Assembly (NCBI GenBank): GCA_964522665.1
Contig: CAZFVY010000159.1
Span: 1 to 9,941, forward strand
Length of the DNA stretch: 9,941 nucleotides
Direction: 5' to 3'
Source: CAZFVY01 sp964522665
GTDB lineage: Bacteria > Verrucomicrobiota > Verrucomicrobiia > Limisphaerales > CAZFVY01
The stretch's first letter is position 1; each line of letters starts with the position of its first letter. Below, piece by piece: positions 7,587-9,941 of this stretch. The notes beneath the pieces were generated by a model that did not search any database, had not been told where the DNA came from, and saw nothing but the letters and a program-made list of their open reading frames with translations. The translations under genes were made by a program, and so were the position numbers.

Positions 7587-7628
7587 AAAAGCAGCAGGGG
7601 GCGGCGCGCTCAGTCACGCGCCGCCCCC
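7587..7628 (-). terminator. Rho-independent terminator of flagellin
   Basis: On the minus strand a perfect 12-bp stem (GGGGGCGGCGCG with CGCGCCGCCCCC, arms 7597-7608 and 7617-7628, 8-nt loop) is followed by TGCTGC and a TTTT run at 7587-7590. It begins 44 bp after the flagellin TAA. The run lies on the minus-strand 3' side, matching the direction of flagellin transcription. Confidence 0.8.
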
Positions 7629-7672
7629 GCGGATTATCGCATCCTCCAGGGCCGAGGCTCCACCGCGTCAGC

Positions 7673-8503
7673 TTAGAGGTTCTGCAACAAACGCAGGGCG
7701 TTGTTAGGCAGCGAGTTCGCCTGGGCGAGCATCGTGGTGCCGGACTGCACCAGGATGTTGTAGCGCGCGTATTGCGTGCTTTCGGCGGCCACATCGACGT
7801 CCTTGATGCGGCTGTCGGCCGCGGTCAGGTTTTCGTTGAGGACCGAGAGCTGGTCGCTGGTCAGGTTCAGGCGTTGGATGTTCGCGCCGACTTCCGCGCG
7901 CATGCCGGCGAGGGTCTGAATGGCCGATTGCACATTGCTCAGCGCCTGGGCGGCGCTGGTCGCGTTCGTGATGCTGGTCGAAGCCGCATTGTAGATGTTG
8001 GCCAAGCCGACCGTGACCGTGGCGTTGTTCAAATCGATGGTGTTCATCCCGAAGGTGGTCGCATCGCTGTTGATGGTGATGCCCAAGCCCGTCGTGTCGA
8101 ACAGCGTGACCCCGTTGAACTGCTTGGTCCCGATGTCACTGATATAATTCTGCAACTGGGTGAACTCAGCCGTGTAGTTGGACAGGTCCGAACTGGTTTT
8201 GGTCGGGTCCTGGGCCAACACCGTCAGTTCGCTCATGCGGTCCAAAGCGGATTGCACCTTCTGGAGAAACCCATCCTGCGTCTGGCTGAACGAAGTGGCG
8301 TTGCCGACGTTGGTGATCGCGGCGCTGTTGCGGTTGATTTGCGCGTCGAACTTAATCGACACCGCCAATCCAGCGGCGTCGTCTTCCGGGGAAACGATCT
8401 TCGATCCCGAGGAGAGGCGGGCCAGCGATTTCTGGAGGTTAGAGGTTGAGTTGGCCAGGAGGTCCATCGCGTTCGTGGCCGAGGAGTTAGTATTGATTAC
8501 CAT
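7673..8503 (-). CDS. fliC: Flagellin, short form, 276 aa
   Basis: The filament subunit of the bacterial flagellum, exported unfolded by the flagellar type III system; no Sec signal peptide is seen. The N-terminal D0/D1 part (residues 1-138) shows MVINTN, LQKSLARLSSGSKIVSPEDDAAGLAVS and QTQDGFLQKVQSALDRMSELTVLAQD, all flagellin hallmarks. The C-terminal D1/D0 part (about 185-276) shows the TSDQL, AADSRIKDVDVAAES and GTTMLAQANSLPNNALRLL pattern. Only about 46 residues (139-184) lie between, so the variable D2/D3 domains are absent. It is a minimal flagellin, smaller than E. coli FliC and close to Bacillus Hag. The ATG at 8501-8503 has AAGGAA 7 nt upstream. The gene is monocistronic: a terminator follows, and a 905-bp gene-free region precedes. 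No other flagellar gene is in the window. The leader is structured and duplicated upstream (8501-8620 and 9051-9156). Confidence 0.96.
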   Translation of the reverse strand: MVINTNSSATNAMDLLANSTSNLQKSLARLSSGSKIVSPEDDAAGLAVSIKFDAQINRNSAAITNVGNATSFSQTQDGFLQKVQSALDRMSELTVLAQDPTKTSSDLSNYTAEFTQLQNYISDIGTKQFNGVTLFDTTGLGITINSDATTFGMNTIDLNNATVTVGLANIYNAASTSITNATSAAQALSNVQSAIQTLAGMRAEVGANIQRLNLTSDQLSVLNENLTAADSRIKDVDVAAESTQYARYNILVQSGTTMLAQANSLPNNALRLLQNL

Positions 8504-8620
8504 AAGACAATTCCTTTTGTCGTATTGATTGGTTTATTGCTGCTTTCGGCATCCGTGCCGTGGGAAAACCTTGGTTCAGGCGTTTTCCCGTTTTTCCTGT
8601 GCGGCGGAGGGAGCCACCGC
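8501..8620 (-). repeat. Structured flagellin leader, copy 1 of a duplicated element
   Basis: Read on the minus strand toward flagellin, it has a GC-rich imperfect hairpin (about 8599-8620), then GGGAAAAC pairing with GTTTTCCC across 12 nt (8562-8589). Next comes a CGGCA/TGCCG stem with a CGGA tetraloop (8547-8560), then the ribosome binding site and ATG. The same order of elements recurs at 9051-9156. Whether the hairpins are transcribed is unknown because no promoter could be placed. Confidence 0.75.
8511..8516 (-). promoter_or_regulatory. Flagellin ribosome binding site (AAGGAA)
   Basis: On the minus strand AAGGAA is followed by TTGTCTT and ATG, which is good spacing. The same arrangement (AAGGAT, TTGTCTT, ATG) is found at the second copy of the leader at 9051-9067, but there the frame stops after four codons. 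Confidence 0.75.
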
Positions 8621-9050
8621 GCCCGTTTTTGGTCTGGCGGTTGGTTTGGCGCGGGGCGCCGTCGTGGGACGGCTCGCGCGCCCGCCGCCCGGCGGGACTG
8701 CCGGGCTGGGAAGCCTTTCAAACAGGCGCTTCCCAGGAGCCTGCGCGGGAGGAAATTCCTCGGGATCGTCGGCGATTGTTTCGCCTCGAAAGGGCTGTGG
8801 AAAACAGCGGGGGGCAAGTCCTCGGACGCTTCGGAGCGGGACGGCGGCATCCATATGTGGCCGCGCGTCAGGGCGAGCGCTCGGGCAGCGAGGGGAACCG
8901 GGTTCTCACCGCGGCGATCCGGCGCGTAGGGCCGGGGCCGCACCTTCCGGGCGCGCGCAGGCGCGTCGCCGGAACGATTGCCGAGGGGGAACCGGGCTGA
9001 ATCAGCGTCTCCGCCAATCGCGCCGCCCGAGTGAAGGCTTACGTAATCCT
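8621..9050. other. Gene-free, hairpin-rich spacer upstream of flagellin
   Basis: I see no credible gene here. Frames that stay open are Arg/Pro/Gly-rich with no motif. Several perfect stems occur: GCCGTC with GACGGC (about 8659-8674), GCCCGGC with GCCGGGC (8687-8693 and 8700-8706), CTGGGAAGC with GCTTCCCAG (8706-8714 and 8728-8736, 13-nt loop), and GAGGA with TCCTC around 8749-8761. The two middle stems share base 8706, so they cannot both form fully. The flagellin promoter may lie in or near this stretch, but no sigma28 or sigma54 box is convincing. Confidence 0.5.
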
Positions 9051-9156
9051 CATAAGACAAATCCTTTCGTCCTAGTTCTATTACGCCGACATCCATGTCG
9101 GTGGAAAACTTTGGTCCAGGCGTTTTCGAGTCCTGCGCGGCAGGTAAGGCTGCCGC
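9051..9156 (-). repeat. Copy 2 of the flagellin leader, ending in an orphan start codon
   Basis: Aligned with 8501-8620, it has the same CATAAGACAA at the end (ATG plus spacer on the minus strand), an AAGGAT ribosome site, a CCGACA/TGTCGG stem with a TGGA tetraloop (9086-9101), GAAAAC with GTTTTC across 12 nt (9104-9127), and GCGGCA with TGCCGC (9137-9142 and 9151-9156). The ATG at 9051-9053 opens only ATG AGG ATT ACG TAA. It is either the relic of a second flagellin gene or a dispersed structured repeat. The following 9157-9280 stretch shows nothing I can support. Confidence 0.75.
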
Positions 9157-9284
9157 TCCTGTCAATATAAATCGGCGGTTTGCCAGCGAACTTTAGAACT
9201 TTGTTTCGACCTTGAAACACGCCTCGGCGGATGGCCGTGGCCAAGACGCCGCCTGGACCGCGGGATTTCGGGCGGCAGGCGCCG

Positions 9285-9334
9285 AAAAGCAATCGGGCAA
9301 GCGCCGGTCCGGAGGGACCTGACGCTTGCCCGAT
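9285..9334 (-). terminator. Rho-independent terminator of glutamine synthetase
   Basis: A perfect 12-bp stem (ATCGGGCAAGCG, 9292-9303, with CGCTTGCCCGAT, 9323-9334) contains a nested GGTCC/GGACC stem capped by a GGAG loop. On the minus strand it runs into TGCTTTTCGG, with the T-run at 9285-9288. It begins 74 bp beyond the TAA stop of the glutamine synthetase gene. Confidence 0.78.
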
Positions 9335-9408
9335 GCGTGGCGTAACCGCTGGAATCACCCGGACTCCAAGCAAAAACGGACGCCCGCGGACGCGCAACGT
9401 GGCCGACT

Positions 9409-9941
<533 letters not shown>

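Noticed and set aside
6384..7794. Long minus-strand open frames over the palindrome array, with recurring RFCEPQRVQ- and RGSVNRSAS-like segments
   Set aside because: They are translations of the tandem DNA repeat. The 224-bp period shifts frame at every unit, the frames overlap one another, and one runs out of frame into flagellin.
8543..8562. Sigma54- or sigma28-like flagellin promoter (minus strand CGGCACGGATGCCGAAA)
   Set aside because: The GGCAC half resembles a -24 box but the -12 GC is missing, and no TAAA lies at the proper distance before GCCGAAAG. The similarity comes from the hairpin and is not kept in the second copy.
8562..8597. Plus-strand Rho-independent terminator (GGGAAAAC/GTTTTCCC then GTTTTTCC)
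   Set aside because: No plus-strand gene precedes it, and the same stem is part of the duplicated leader reading the other way.
8497..9170. Open frames of 213-222 residues on both strands over the flagellin upstream region
   Set aside because: Low-complexity Arg/Pro/Gly composition; the only internal similarity (KTPGPKFS and KTPEPRFS) comes from the duplicated leader DNA.

Overview
The window is GC-rich bacterial DNA, most likely from a Verrucomicrobiota member of the Limisphaerales/Pedosphaera group. This is inferred from the architecture of the giant secreted protein (Calx-beta repeats, a DUF11-like domain and a C-terminal 'YAIQSSTNLTEW...FYRA' module typical of that group as I know it), from a type II glutamine synthetase, and from abundant palindromic intergenic repeats. 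No rRNA or marker gene is present, so the taxonomy stays an inference.

Layout. Positions 3-167 (+) hold the C-terminal end of a small basic protein. Positions 382-5679 (-) encode a 1765-residue exported protein. It has a signal peptide, a duplicated N-terminal module of about 172 residues, an Ig-like domain, seven Calx-beta-like repeats in an exact 112-residue register, a second Ig-like domain, a globular alpha/beta region, a DUF11-like domain and a C-terminal module. A 321-bp divergent gap separates it from a cytochrome c'/c556-type monohaem cytochrome (6001-6435, +).

The convergent gap 6436-7672 lies between the cytochrome and a flagellin gene (7673-8503, -). It contains a strong hairpin behind the cytochrome and a 1-kb array of five 107-bp modules. 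Each module is a pair of REP-like palindromes in inverted orientation, and 116-117-bp linkers separate the modules, giving a BIME-like organisation. A Rho-independent terminator for flagellin closes this gap.

Upstream of flagellin is a 905-bp gene-free stretch. The flagellin leader, including its ribosome binding site and start codon, is repeated 550 bp further upstream in front of an aborted reading frame. The hairpins are kept in both copies. A terminator follows, and then the 3' part of a type II glutamine synthetase gene (9409 to the window edge, -).

The genes do not form one operon or pathway: strands alternate and terminators insulate most units. The most unusual content is non-coding, namely the inverted-pair palindrome array and the duplicated structured flagellin leader. 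The exact register and loss of acidic calcium-site residues in the Calx-beta-like repeats come next.
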